Shown: one piece after another, positions 50,927 through 60,455 of the stretch
Position numbering within the stretch: position 1 is the stretch's first letter
How the letters are laid out: each line of letters begins with the position of its first letter
Program-made: the position numbers and the translations under genes
The notes under the pieces: generated by a model
Database searches by the model: none
Seen by the model: the letters and a program-made list of their open reading frames with translations, nothing else
What the model was told of the DNA's origin: nothing
Source of the DNA: Lachnospiraceae bacterium
GTDB lineage: Bacteria > Bacillota > Clostridia > Lachnospirales > Lachnospiraceae
Assembly (NCBI GenBank): GCA_014799465.1
Contig: JAAVHZ010000003.1
Coordinates: 1-64,000, forward strand
Direction of reading: 5' to 3'
DNA length: 64,000 nt

Positions 50927-52879
50927 ATGAAAATAACATTAAAAGATGGCTCGGTAAAAGAGTATGGTCAGGCAATGTCCGTATATGATATTGCAAAGGA
51001 TATTAGTGAAGGTCTGGCAAGAAATGCATGTGCAGGACAGGTTGATGGAGAAACAGTAGATTTGCGTACTATAATAGATAAAGACTGCAGTTTAAATATT
51101 CTTACATTTAATGATGAAGAAGGTAAGGCGGCATACAGGCATACAGCATCACATGTAATGGCAGAAGCCGTTAAGAATCTGTTTCCTGATGCAAAGCTTA
51201 CTATCGGACCTTCCATAGAAGAAGGATTTTACTATGATTTTGATTCAGAGCCATTTTCAAGAGAAGACCTTGATAAGATTGAAGCAGAAATGAAGAAAAT
51301 CATTAAGAAAAATGCAAAACTTGAGAAATTCACGATGCCAAGAGAAGAGGCAATAAAATATATGGAAGAAAGAAATGAGCCATATAAGGTAGAGCTTATA
51401 AAAGACCTTCCTGAAGATTCTGTTATATCATTTTACAGTCAGGGTGAATTTACAGACCTTTGTGCAGGACCACATTTAATGAGTACGGGAGGTATAAAAG
51501 CATTTAAGCTTACATCATCATCCATGGCATATTGGCGTGGTGATTCAAATAAGGCACAGCTTCAGAGAATATACGGAACGGCATTTAATAAAAAAGATGA
51601 TTTGAAAGCATATCTTGAGCATCTTGAAGATATAAAAAAACGTGACCATAACAGGCTTGGAAGAGAAATGGAACTGTTTACTACAGTTGATGTTATCGGA
51701 CAGGGTCTTCCTTTACTTCTTCCGAAGGGCACGAAGATGATTCAGAAGCTTCAGAGATGGATAGAAGATTTGGAAGATAATGAGTGGGGTTATGTACGTA
51801 CAAAGACACCGCTTATGGCGAAAAGTGATTTGTACAAAATATCAGGTCATTGGGATCATTATAAAGATGGAATGTTTGTACTGGGAGATGAGGAAAATGA
51901 TAAGGAAGTATTTGCACTGCGTCCTATGACATGTCCGTTCCAGTATTATGTATATAAAAATACGCAGAAGTCATATAGAGACCTTCCATATAGAATGGCG
52001 GAAACTTCCACATTATACAGAAATGAAGATTCTGGTGAGATGCATGGTCTTACCAGAGTACGTCAGTTTACTATTTCAGAGGGACATCTGGTAATACGCC
52101 CTGATCAGGCAGAGCAGGAACTTAAGGGATGTTTTGACCTTGCTTATCATGTGCTTAGTGTATTAGGGTTGGAAAAGGAAGTAACATTCCGTTTATCAAA
52201 ATGGGATTCTTCAAATAAGGAAAAATATCTTGGTGATGATGAATACTGGAACACAACTCAGGATGCACTTCGTGAAGTACTGAAAGAGAAGAATGTACCA
52301 TTTGTGGAAGCAGACGGAGAAGCTGCATTTTACGGACCGAAGATTGATATTCAGGCAAAGAATGTGTATGGCAAGGAAGATACAATGATTACAATCCAGC
52401 TTGATTGTGCTATAGCGGAAAATTTTGATATGTATTATATAGATCAGAATGGTGAGAAGATTCGACCTTATATAATCCACAGGACATCAATGGGATGTTA
52501 TGAAAGGACTCTGGCATGGCTTATAGAAAAATATGCCGGACTGTTCCCGACATGGCTGTGCCCTGAACAGGTAAGGGTACTGCCGATATCTGAAAAATAT
52601 TCAGAGTATGCCGGAAAAGTACTTTCAGAACTTAAGGCAAATGGTATTGATGCAACGGTTGATAACAGGTCTGAAAAAATCGGATATAAGATTAGGGAGG
52701 CAAGACTTGCAAAGGTTCCGTATATGCTGGTTGTAGGACAAAAAGAAGAGGAAGAAGGAAAGGTATCTGTAAGAAGCCGTTTCCTTGGAGACGAAGGACA
52801 GAAGGATTTGAATACATTTATAGATGATATCTGCAAGGAAATCAGAACTAAAGAAATAAGGGAAATACAGGCAGAATAA
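50927..52879 (+). CDS. thrS: Threonine-tRNA ligase
   Basis: This class II synthetase attaches threonine to tRNA-Thr. From ATG 50927 the product has 650 residues with the full layout: a TGS domain (MKITLKDGSVKEYGQAMSVY), an editing domain with HTASHVMAEAV and DLCAGPH, the catalytic core (motif 2 TSTLYRNEDSGEMHGLTRVR, split by an insert; motif 3 SMGCYERTLAWLIE), and an anticodon-binding domain. The frame extends upstream into the leader, but AAAGGA 10 nt before 50927 sets the start. Expression is controlled by the T-box in front. Confidence 0.97.
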   Translation: MKITLKDGSVKEYGQAMSVYDIAKDISEGLARNACAGQVDGETVDLRTIIDKDCSLNILTFNDEEGKAAYRHTASHVMAEAVKNLFPDAKLTIGPSIEEGFYYDFDSEPFSREDLDKIEAEMKKIIKKNAKLEKFTMPREEAIKYMEERNEPYKVELIKDLPEDSVISFYSQGEFTDLCAGPHLMSTGGIKAFKLTSSSMAYWRGDSNKAQLQRIYGTAFNKKDDLKAYLEHLEDIKKRDHNRLGREMELFTTVDVIGQGLPLLLPKGTKMIQKLQRWIEDLEDNEWGYVRTKTPLMAKSDLYKISGHWDHYKDGMFVLGDEENDKEVFALRPMTCPFQYYVYKNTQKSYRDLPYRMAETSTLYRNEDSGEMHGLTRVRQFTISEGHLVIRPDQAEQELKGCFDLAYHVLSVLGLEKEVTFRLSKWDSSNKEKYLGDDEYWNTTQDALREVLKEKNVPFVEADGEAAFYGPKIDIQAKNVYGKEDTMITIQLDCAIAENFDMYYIDQNGEKIRPYIIHRTSMGCYERTLAWLIEKYAGLFPTWLCPEQVRVLPISEKYSEYAGKVLSELKANGIDATVDNRSEKIGYKIREARLAKVPYMLVVGQKEEEEGKVSVRSRFLGDEGQKDLNTFIDDICKEIRTKEIREIQAE

Positions 52880-52890
52880 GTTAAGAGATT

Positions 52891-52936
52891 AAAATCAGCG
52901 GACTGGTGTGACATATTGAATCAGTCCACTGATTTT
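52891..52936 (+). terminator. Intrinsic terminator after thrS
   Basis: AAAATCAGCGGACTG pairs with CAGTCCACTGATTTT with one mismatch. The U-tract is short. Confidence 0.75.
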
Positions 52937-52944
52937 GTAATGTA

Positions 52945-52973
52945 TTGACATTAGTTATTGATAATAATATAAT
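52945..52973 (+). promoter_or_regulatory. Promoter of the Big_2 protein gene
   Basis: Perfect TTGACA and TATAAT are separated by 17 bp, 47 bp before the start codon. Confidence 0.85.
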
Positions 52974-53020
52974 ATATCTGTCAGCAAAATTATAAAATAT
53001 ATAAGAGAGGATGAGTTAAG

Positions 53021-53839
53021 ATGAAGAAAATGAAAAAAACAATCATTACATTGTGCTTAGCATTTGCGTTTATAATTGCAGCACCATCAGTTTTTCAAAA
53101 TTTATTAGGAGGAGTGACAGTTGAGGCGGCATCGACCATAAAAATGAATAAGTCAACTGCCACTGTATATGTAGGTAAATCTGTTCAATTAAAAGTTAAG
53201 GGTACTTCTAAGAAGGCAAAATGGAATTCATCAAATAAAAAAGTTGCAACAGTATCCCAAACAGGAAAGGTTACTGCAAAGAAGGCGGGAAAATCAACAA
53301 TTACTGCCAAAGTTGGCAATAAAACAGCAAAATGTGTAGTTACCGTGAAAAATCAGGGAAGTTCAGTTAAAACCAATATAAAGAAACTGAAAACATACAT
53401 AAGTAAAAATGGTAGTGTAAATGACAGCGGAAATAAATTTATAAAGTTCTCATATAGTGATAATGGGGCTCAGTATACATTTGGCATTGTTTATGAAAAG
53501 AGTAAAAATAATCTTAAATTCTTATATTTTAATGATTCAGATTTGGCTGGGAGTTCAATGGAAATGAACATTAAAACAGATAACAAAGGAAATGTTACAG
53601 CTCAATATATTCTTGAATTTAATGACGATGATATATATTGTAATGCAAAAACATCATTTAAAGCAAGTAGCTATAAAAAAAATAGTACAGTGTATTTTAA
53701 GGTAACCAGTGGCGTAAACAACTCTCAATTTCAAAAACTTGCAAATACAGAATTAAGGCTTGCATTTGCAGGATGGAATATATTAGTAAGTGAGGCAGGC
53801 TTAAAATTGCGTGATATAGGATTTACATCATATAAATAA
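53021..53839 (+). CDS. Secreted protein with a Big_2 (bacterial Ig-like) domain
   Basis: The 272-residue product has a signal peptide (cleavage near VEA|AST), then one Big_2 domain (residues 39-112: MNKSTATVYVGKSVQLKVKG, WNSSNKKVATVSQTGKVTA, AKKAGKSTITAKV), and a C-terminal region of about 150 residues that I do not recognise. A consensus promoter precedes it and a bidirectional terminator follows. Big_2 domains are typical of surface adhesins. No anchoring motif is visible, so it may be secreted freely. Confidence 0.82.
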   Translation: MKKMKKTIITLCLAFAFIIAAPSVFQNLLGGVTVEAASTIKMNKSTATVYVGKSVQLKVKGTSKKAKWNSSNKKVATVSQTGKVTAKKAGKSTITAKVGNKTAKCVVTVKNQGSSVKTNIKKLKTYISKNGSVNDSGNKFIKFSYSDNGAQYTFGIVYEKSKNNLKFLYFNDSDLAGSSMEMNIKTDNKGNVTAQYILEFNDDDIYCNAKTSFKASSYKKNSTVYFKVTSGVNNSQFQKLANTELRLAFAGWNILVSEAGLKLRDIGFTSYK

Positions 53840-53869
53840 ATCGTTATTACTAAGTTTCTTAAATTATAG

Positions 53870-53912
53870 AAATCAAGGCATCCCATAATCTATGGGATGC
53901 CTTGATTTATTT
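53870..53912. terminator. Bidirectional terminator
   Basis: AAATCAAGGCATCCCATA pairs perfectly with TATGGGATGCCTTGATTT, followed by ATTTTT on the plus strand. On the minus strand A/T-rich sequence also flanks it, so it serves both the Big_2 gene and the convergent ABC operon. Confidence 0.88.
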
Positions 53913-53925
53913 TTGTATAGTTAAA

Positions 53926-56739
53926 CTAATTTTTTCTGATAACCTCAATAGGTTTTTTCTTTGAAACTTTATATACAGGTATAAAGCTTGACACGAACGC
54001 AACTGATACACTTATAATAAGCATAAGGGCAAGCTGGATAATGCCAAAGTGAAGGATGGTGATTACAAGATTGTATTGCTCACGTCCTGCCCTGTTTATA
54101 AAAAATGCGATTCCGGCTGTAACGGCAGAAGCTAATATCCAGTTGATAAGTGCTATAATAAGACTCTCATTAAAGAATATCTTAAATACGTCTGCACCTC
54201 TGGCACCTACCGCCCTCAGAATACCGATTTCACGTTTCTTATATGAAATACTTGTGGCAATGAAGTTCATAAGCATAATTGCGGCAAATATTGCAAAGAA
54301 TATTCCGATATAAAGGAAAATATTTTTTGTCTGGGATATTGCACTATTTACCATTGATAATGTGTAAGATGTACAGTTATTCAATGGATATTTAATATTT
54401 TTAATATCGTTATCAAGTGAATACTTAACAAGTTTGGCAATATCCTCTTTAGATTCAGGCAGAGCAGTTAATAATGCTTTATACTTTCCGTCATCATTTG
54501 TACCTAAATCTTCGTATATTCCATCATACATTATAGCCAAGCCGGTATTATTTAAGTCATTATCAATGTATACACCAACGATTTTCAGTTTTTTAGGATT
54601 GCCCATATACCCGTTGGTCCAAATGTTAAAATCACTCATTAATGGTATTGCAATTATATCTGTTTTTTTGTCAGTCAATGCCTTTTTTATTGATTCGATG
54701 TCATCTATATCTTCAATATTATCAGAAAGCTGCATATAAAGTTCTGAATCATCAGCAAGTATTGACATTGGTATTATTATTTCATTTTCGTCAAGGGTGG
54801 TCCTATCTTCAAACATTACTACGTTTTTCATCACGTTTTCATTTGCTTTACCAAATTCAACGATTTTATCTATTGTATAAGTATTGTAATCCGTTTCATT
54901 ATTAATGAAATTTGCATAATAATTATCACCAAATGATGAGATGCCGATATTGTTCTCAAGAGTTTTTGTATATACATTGCTTGTGGTAAATGCTACAGAG
55001 TGGTAGCTGTATGCATCTACAGTTTGTTTTTCTGACTGCATTATATAATCTTTAATTGATCGTTGACCTTTGATTTCTTCCTTATATTTTTCATATCTTT
55101 CAACATTATAATTTGTATCTACAATTCCGGTGATTGTATATTCACTATGTCCGTTTAGGTTCAAAGATAAGGTTTTTCCAATCATGTCAGATGCTTTATC
55201 AATCGTTATTGCTTTGTCCTGTGTTGGTTCTTTTCTGTATCCTGCCTCGACAAAGGTTTCGGCAGTGAATTGTGTAATGGCAATTTCGTTATCTTCTTTT
55301 GGAAGACTGCCTGTAATTGTATATCCCATTTTATTTAAATCATTTTCATCAGCATCCGATATTCCTGAAAACTGTGTAATGTAATACATATAACCGTTAA
55401 CGGCTGCTGCTTCTTCATCAAATATGTTTTCTGATAGCATTATTGCAGAGTTATCAGGGTTAATCATAGTATTAAAATCAAACGTAGGAAATTTTTTCTT
55501 TATCCTGTCTACATCTTCATCGGATAAAAGTGTGTGTGCATAATATCCGAAGTCGCCAAAATCCTGATAAGATTCTTTTGTAAATGCTGCATAGTCTACA
55601 TCGGAATCTATAATGGAGTCGGTTCCGGAATTAACAGGGTCATAGGATGACATTGTGTTAACAAGACCGAACAGTGAAAATGCTACAGTTGATAAAAAAA
55701 TGGTCATAATCAAACGGAATGGTTTCTTCTTAAGACTTCCAAATGCCATTTTCAGCGAATTTTTCAGTGGGAGCTTTGAGCGGATAAGCTTAAAATCATC
55801 AGGTGAATAATCATATATTTCAAGATTATCATCACTTGTACTGCAAAAGTCTTCTCTGTTTCCGTCAGCATCAATTTTTACGGCTTTTTTAATTTCATCA
55901 TTTGTTTTTGAATCTATTGATATAAATGAATCGGAGTTTTTGTTGTTCCGGAGATATTCATTAATCATATCCAAATCATTCTGTGTAAGCTCATAGCCTG
56001 ATTTGATATGGATGATTTTATCTTCTATTATATCAATTCCTTCTGTAAGGTTGGAGGGTTTGGCAATATATTTTTTAATGTCGCTAATAACTTCGCCGTC
56101 TGAAAGTTCAATAACTCTGTTGCCGTACTGTTCTGCAAAATCCCTGTCATGGGATACAACAATAACAAGTTTATCCTTTGACAGTTTCTTTAAAGTATCA
56201 AATACCTGTTTACCTGTATTTGAGTCAAGTGCTCCTGTGGGTTCATCTGCCATGATTATTTCAGGATTTTTAATTAAGGCTCTGGCTATCGCCACTCTCT
56301 GTTTCTGACCGCCTGACAGCTCGTTTGGTTTTCTGCTGCCATAGCCGTCAAGGTCTACATCATTAAGTATATTATTAAGTTCTGTTTTAGAAGGCTTCTT
56401 TCCCTGAAGCTCCATTGACAGTGCAATATTGGCACCTACGGTAAAATCATTAAGAATGTTATATTCCTGAAATATAAATCCGATAAATGTGTTTCTGTAG
56501 GAGTCAAAGTCTGACTGGGTAAAGTTCTCAGAAGATTTTCCTTTAATTATAATTTCACCTTCGTCGAATTTATCAAGTCCTCCCAGCATATTCAGAAGGG
56601 TGGACTTGCCGCTGCCGGACTTGCCAAGTATAAATACAAGTCCTGTTTCCTCGAATTTGAGATTGATATTTTTTAATGCTTTAACCTCTTTACCTTTTTT
56701 GGGTTTATAGGTTTTGCAAAGATTTTTAACTTCTATCAT
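53926..56739 (-). CDS. ABC transporter ATPase-permease fusion (MacB/FtsX type)
   Basis: The 937-residue product has an N-terminal ATPase (Walker A GKSGSGKST near residue 38, signature LSGGQKQRVAIARAL, Walker B IIMADEPTGALD), a linker of about 100 residues, a membrane helix near residue 345, a large extracytoplasmic domain and three C-terminal helices of FtsX type. Such proteins move or sense peptides and lipids at the envelope, often in antimicrobial-peptide resistance. It is the last gene of a four-gene operon behind a GntR/YtrA-type regulator. The ribosome binding site is AAGGAG at the start. Confidence 0.92.
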   Translation of the reverse strand: MIEVKNLCKTYKPKKGKEVKALKNINLKFEETGLVFILGKSGSGKSTLLNMLGGLDKFDEGEIIIKGKSSENFTQSDFDSYRNTFIGFIFQEYNILNDFTVGANIALSMELQGKKPSKTELNNILNDVDLDGYGSRKPNELSGGQKQRVAIARALIKNPEIIMADEPTGALDSNTGKQVFDTLKKLSKDKLVIVVSHDRDFAEQYGNRVIELSDGEVISDIKKYIAKPSNLTEGIDIIEDKIIHIKSGYELTQNDLDMINEYLRNNKNSDSFISIDSKTNDEIKKAVKIDADGNREDFCSTSDDNLEIYDYSPDDFKLIRSKLPLKNSLKMAFGSLKKKPFRLIMTIFLSTVAFSLFGLVNTMSSYDPVNSGTDSIIDSDVDYAAFTKESYQDFGDFGYYAHTLLSDEDVDRIKKKFPTFDFNTMINPDNSAIMLSENIFDEEAAAVNGYMYYITQFSGISDADENDLNKMGYTITGSLPKEDNEIAITQFTAETFVEAGYRKEPTQDKAITIDKASDMIGKTLSLNLNGHSEYTITGIVDTNYNVERYEKYKEEIKGQRSIKDYIMQSEKQTVDAYSYHSVAFTTSNVYTKTLENNIGISSFGDNYYANFINNETDYNTYTIDKIVEFGKANENVMKNVVMFEDRTTLDENEIIIPMSILADDSELYMQLSDNIEDIDDIESIKKALTDKKTDIIAIPLMSDFNIWTNGYMGNPKKLKIVGVYIDNDLNNTGLAIMYDGIYEDLGTNDDGKYKALLTALPESKEDIAKLVKYSLDNDIKNIKYPLNNCTSYTLSMVNSAISQTKNIFLYIGIFFAIFAAIMLMNFIATSISYKKREIGILRAVGARGADVFKIFFNESLIIALINWILASAVTAGIAFFINRAGREQYNLVITILHFGIIQLALMLIISVSVAFVSSFIPVYKVSKKKPIEVIRKN

Positions 56740-56753
56740 TTTTTTCTCCTTTT

Positions 56754-58922
56754 TTATTTTGAATCGCCAAGCTGTTTATATAGTTCAGATACTTCGTATG
56801 TCATAGGCATTAATATGGTGTTGTCGGCATAATTGTCATACTCATAAGACTGTAGAACAATTTTTATATATGAATCACATTCCATAAGGCTGTCTGTATA
56901 TTCTGCCGTAGTATCAGGTATATATTCAGATAACTTATTGAAAATGTCTGATACTTCTGATTGATGAGTAGTGTTTACGCATTCTACGCTGTCGTTTGTA
57001 TAGCTATAATAAAAATCAATTGACTGTTCACCCTGCACATCTACACTTATATCAAAAGATTCTCTTATTTCCAGTACATAATCTTCTATATGTGAAAGAA
57101 TGTTTTTCAAGTCTTTAAGTGAATCATCATCATAGTAATAATTCAGATATGTTTTAAATGTATTTGGCAGTTCGGGTGTTATTGGTATATCTAAATAGCA
57201 CATTTTTCCTTTAAAAGAAAAGTATACCGTCATTACATCAACATAATTATAATAATTAAAATCATTATCGTAGCGCCGATAAAGATAATTCTCTGCTATG
57301 AAATTTACTTTTTCTTCCGTTGAAAATGTGGCATAATCTTCAAGGAAAGCGTTGTACAAATGATTCTTTTGTGTATTTGTAGCATTTTTATCTGATAAAT
57401 TTATGGTTGTATCCTTAAAATCAGGAAGATGTTCAAGTGATTCTGTATATTTTAAATTATCAGACAGATAGCTGTTTATCATAGTATAAAGTTTGGATGA
57501 TGATGCTACAGTTTGATTTACGTTTATCCTTCTATAATATGTCCGTCCGTTTTTCATATGAATGGCAAAAGTACGGAACAGACTTGAATCTCTATACATA
57601 TATTCATAGGAGAGCTCCGGATTTAACTGTAAATGTTCAATATCTGATTCCAGTGCTTCTAATGTTGCTGCTATTATTTTTTCATCATCTATTTTAATGT
57701 TTTCACATAAAATATCCGAAAATCTGTATGTGTTGTCTGATGGTGCCACTAAAAAAAACTTACTTTCAGATTCAAGTATTGCTGAATTTATATATGTTTG
57801 TGAATTTATATATGCTACTTCTGAAGATTCCGGGCAAAAATTAAGCTGATAATCCGATACGGTATTTATAAAAAATATAATACCTATATTTAATACAGCA
57901 ATAACAATAAGTCCCGGTACAACTTTTAATAGGTTACGTACTGTTTTTGTAGTTATTATTTCAAATAAGAAATATATAACTACTGCTATACAATACAGAG
58001 TGAAAATACCTGTTAAATCATTTGTTGACCATAAATAATCCTGGCATATAGTGCATATAGGTATAAGGCAAAAAGCAAGTGTAATACAGATTCGGTATAC
58101 TGCCTGAAGCCATCTGCTGGAAGCAGGATTTTCAGCATTCTCACTGTGTCTTTTGTTAAAAAGGTATAATCCTGCTGCAAAATATATTATTGCAAGTATA
58201 AAGGTATATATCCATGAACTATACTTTGTAAAATCAGACAGACCATTTCTATTAAAGAATACAGTAGTAATTAAGTTATATTTTCCATTTAACGCAGGCA
58301 TAAAGTATTCGCCAGGTATCAGTCCGTATGTTTTATCTAATATATTTTCGGTTATGGCAAAGGTCAACAGTCTCGGGAAAAAGAAAATAATTCCGGAAAC
58401 TATAATATTGGAAAGTACCGTGCCGGTAATACATTGTGCCAGTGATACTCCGCATACCACACCTATGGAAGCTGTGAAAACACCGATTATATATGGAATT
58501 ACCATTGACAATTGTACGGAATAATAAGGTAACCAGGAAAAAATGCATACTGATATACCTGAAGATACGAAAAGTATAACTCCAACCCATGTAAGTATTG
58601 CCGCAATATAGCTTATATACAGACAGGTACGTGTGTGGGGGATGGAATGGTAAAAATCACTGGAATTTCTCTTTGTAAGAAATCTGAATAAATACAGCGT
58701 CATAATTGGTGCAAGTACTGTATAAGTCAGATAAATTACAGGATGCATGGTATTAATTCCAATCATCGTTGAACGTGAGGGATTGTGATTTAAACTTGCC
58801 CTGTTAAGAGGAATGAGTACGGCTTCAAGTACGTATATAATTAAAAATATAAATCCTATAATTCTTAATTGACGTATTCCTTCCATATATAAAGTCCGGC
58901 TGAATATTTTTTTCTTATTCAT
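56754..58922 (-). CDS. ABC transporter permease-like membrane protein
   Basis: The 722-residue product has about ten hydrophobic segments in the first 370 residues and one large soluble domain after them (starting near NFCPESSEVAYINSQ). The N-terminal part resembles permeases paired with YtrB/CcmA-like ATPases. It overlaps the ATPase gene by 8 bp and precedes the ATPase-permease fusion by 14 bp. The exported or sensed compound is unknown. Its role as permease of the 58915 ATPase is inferred from position. Confidence 0.82.
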   Translation of the reverse strand: MNKKKIFSRTLYMEGIRQLRIIGFIFLIIYVLEAVLIPLNRASLNHNPSRSTMIGINTMHPVIYLTYTVLAPIMTLYLFRFLTKRNSSDFYHSIPHTRTCLYISYIAAILTWVGVILFVSSGISVCIFSWLPYYSVQLSMVIPYIIGVFTASIGVVCGVSLAQCITGTVLSNIIVSGIIFFFPRLLTFAITENILDKTYGLIPGEYFMPALNGKYNLITTVFFNRNGLSDFTKYSSWIYTFILAIIYFAAGLYLFNKRHSENAENPASSRWLQAVYRICITLAFCLIPICTICQDYLWSTNDLTGIFTLYCIAVVIYFLFEIITTKTVRNLLKVVPGLIVIAVLNIGIIFFINTVSDYQLNFCPESSEVAYINSQTYINSAILESESKFFLVAPSDNTYRFSDILCENIKIDDEKIIAATLEALESDIEHLQLNPELSYEYMYRDSSLFRTFAIHMKNGRTYYRRINVNQTVASSSKLYTMINSYLSDNLKYTESLEHLPDFKDTTINLSDKNATNTQKNHLYNAFLEDYATFSTEEKVNFIAENYLYRRYDNDFNYYNYVDVMTVYFSFKGKMCYLDIPITPELPNTFKTYLNYYYDDDSLKDLKNILSHIEDYVLEIRESFDISVDVQGEQSIDFYYSYTNDSVECVNTTHQSEVSDIFNKLSEYIPDTTAEYTDSLMECDSYIKIVLQSYEYDNYADNTILMPMTYEVSELYKQLGDSK

Positions 58923-59832
58923 TTGAGTTTCCTCCTTCCACTACGTTTTCAAAACTATATCCTAAAGCTTCCATTTCATAAGTAAATACTTCTTCAAGTG
59001 AGAGAGGAAGTACATCCATTAAAATAGGATTCATTGATTTTAATCTTGCTATAGTAAGTTGCTTATCACCTCGGACAATCATGTTTGCCACTGAGCCATG
59101 CCTTGAATAGTGAAGCATTTCAATATCTGAAAAAATCTCTTTTTCGTATGGTTCGCTGAATGCAATTTGAATCTTAAACAATGATGTTTTAAGATTTGCC
59201 ACATCACTTTCCAATACCAGACCGCCTTTATGAAGTAAAGACAACTGGTCGCATGTGTCTTCAAGCTCTCTTAATGAATGAGATGTGATAATGGCAGTAG
59301 CCTTTCTTTCTATAACATCTTCACATATAAGTTTTTTTATGAGATTACGCATAACCGGGTCAAGACCATCAAACGTCTCATCAAAAAACATATAATCTGA
59401 ATGACAGGATAATGCCAGTATTATGGCAGCCTGACGTTTCATTCCTTTTGAAAAATGGTTTAATGGTTTTTTAGGATTTAATTCAAAGGATTTTGTCAGG
59501 TAATTAAAATGTTTCATGTCAAAGTTATTATATACTGCAGCATACAGTTTTGCCATGCGTTGCATATTGGCTCCAGGCAAAAAGTACAAGTCATCGGGAA
59601 CATAAGAAACCGTTTCTTTTACTTCCGGATTTTCCCATACGTTTTTGTCATCAATGGTAATAGCTCCGGTATCAGGTTTATATACACCGGTAATCAACCG
59701 TAAAAAAGTGGATTTCCCTGCACCGTTTGAACCAACCATACCATATATACATCCTTTTGGAATACTGCAGGAAATATTATTAAGTGCTTTAAATTTATCA
59801 AATGTTTTGGTTACATTAGCTGCCTTAATCAT
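58915..59832 (-). CDS. ABC transporter ATP-binding protein (YtrB-like)
   Basis: From ATG 59832 the product has 305 residues: Walker A GSNGAGKST near residue 38, an LSCHSDYMFFDETFDGLD Walker B region, and a degenerate signature (NHFSKGMKRQAAI). The frame extends upstream into the regulator gene, but GGGAG lies 10 nt before ATG 59832. It overlaps the GntR gene at its start and the permease at its end, a tightly coupled operon as in ytrA-ytrB systems. Confidence 0.9.
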   Translation of the reverse strand: MIKAANVTKTFDKFKALNNISCSIPKGCIYGMVGSNGAGKSTFLRLITGVYKPDTGAITIDDKNVWENPEVKETVSYVPDDLYFLPGANMQRMAKLYAAVYNNFDMKHFNYLTKSFELNPKKPLNHFSKGMKRQAAIILALSCHSDYMFFDETFDGLDPVMRNLIKKLICEDVIERKATAIITSHSLRELEDTCDQLSLLHKGGLVLESDVANLKTSLFKIQIAFSEPYEKEIFSDIEMLHYSRHGSVANMIVRGDKQLTIARLKSMNPILMDVLPLSLEEVFTYEMEALGYSFENVVEGGNSNE

Positions 59833-60211
59833 TTTCAGAATCTCCCTTTCTTTTAAATACATTTTCAATGCACTGCATCATCTGTTCTTTTGTAACGCCG
59901 GCAAGTGAAAGTTCATACATCAGCTCTTCAAGTTTTGAAAGCTTTTGGCGTTTGTATTCACTGAGTATCCGGTGTGCATCATCAGATATAAAACATCCTT
60001 TTCCGGGAACGGAGTATATTATTCCGCGTCGATCCAGTTCGGAATATGCTTTCTGTATTGTATTGGGGTTCACAGAAAGTTCCAGTGCAAGACTTCTGAC
60101 AGATGGTATCTGCTCCTTTGTACTTAATATCCCTGTTAGTATGAAATGTTCAATCTGGTTTATAAGTTGTTCATATACAGGTTGTCTGGACATGGCATCA
60201 ATCTGAAACAT
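59825..60211 (-). CDS. GntR-family regulator, YtrA subfamily
   Basis: The 128-residue product has the winged helix-turn-helix of GntR regulators (PVYEQLINQIEHFILTGIL, then PSVRSLALELSVNPNTIQKA and IYSVPGKGCFIS) and only a short C-terminal helix pair, the hallmark of the YtrA subfamily that controls adjacent ABC operons. AAGGAGG lies 8 nt before the ATG. A perfect inverted repeat overlaps its promoter, so it probably represses its own operon. The inducer is unknown but is often a cell-wall antibiotic. Confidence 0.92.
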   Translation of the reverse strand: MFQIDAMSRQPVYEQLINQIEHFILTGILSTKEQIPSVRSLALELSVNPNTIQKAYSELDRRGIIYSVPGKGCFISDDAHRILSEYKRQKLSKLEELMYELSLAGVTKEQMMQCIENVFKRKGDSEND

Positions 60212-60250
60212 GTATTCACCTCCTTGTGTGCATAGTATTAAGAATATTAG

Positions 60251-60304
60251 GTGTACTATTCTTGGTAGTACACACAGTATAGCTTAAGTATGTATATCTG
60301 TCAA
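60251..60304 (-). promoter_or_regulatory. Promoter and operator of the GntR-ABC operon
   Basis: On the minus strand TTGACA (60304-60299) and TATACT (60281-60276) are separated by 17 bp. Immediately downstream lies the perfect inverted repeat GTGTACTA-N7-TAGTACAC (60251-60273), which fits a YtrA-type operator at the transcription start. Confidence 0.82.
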
Positions 60305-60324
60305 GGGGAAAGTTACTTTTTGTA

Positions 60325-60353
60325 TTGCAATTTTACATAAAAGTCTTTATAAT
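60325..60353 (+). promoter_or_regulatory. Promoter of the rel gene
   Basis: TTGCAA and TATAAT are separated by 17 bp, about 100 bp before the start codon. It is divergent from the ABC operon promoter. Confidence 0.7.
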
Positions 60354-60455
60354 AGTTAAAATACTATTTAGTTCATAAATTTTTTATAATATTTAAAAGA
60401 TTTTTCAGGCAGTATGAAGCCACTTTTGAGCCAGACAGCCGCCGGAGGTGAAGGA

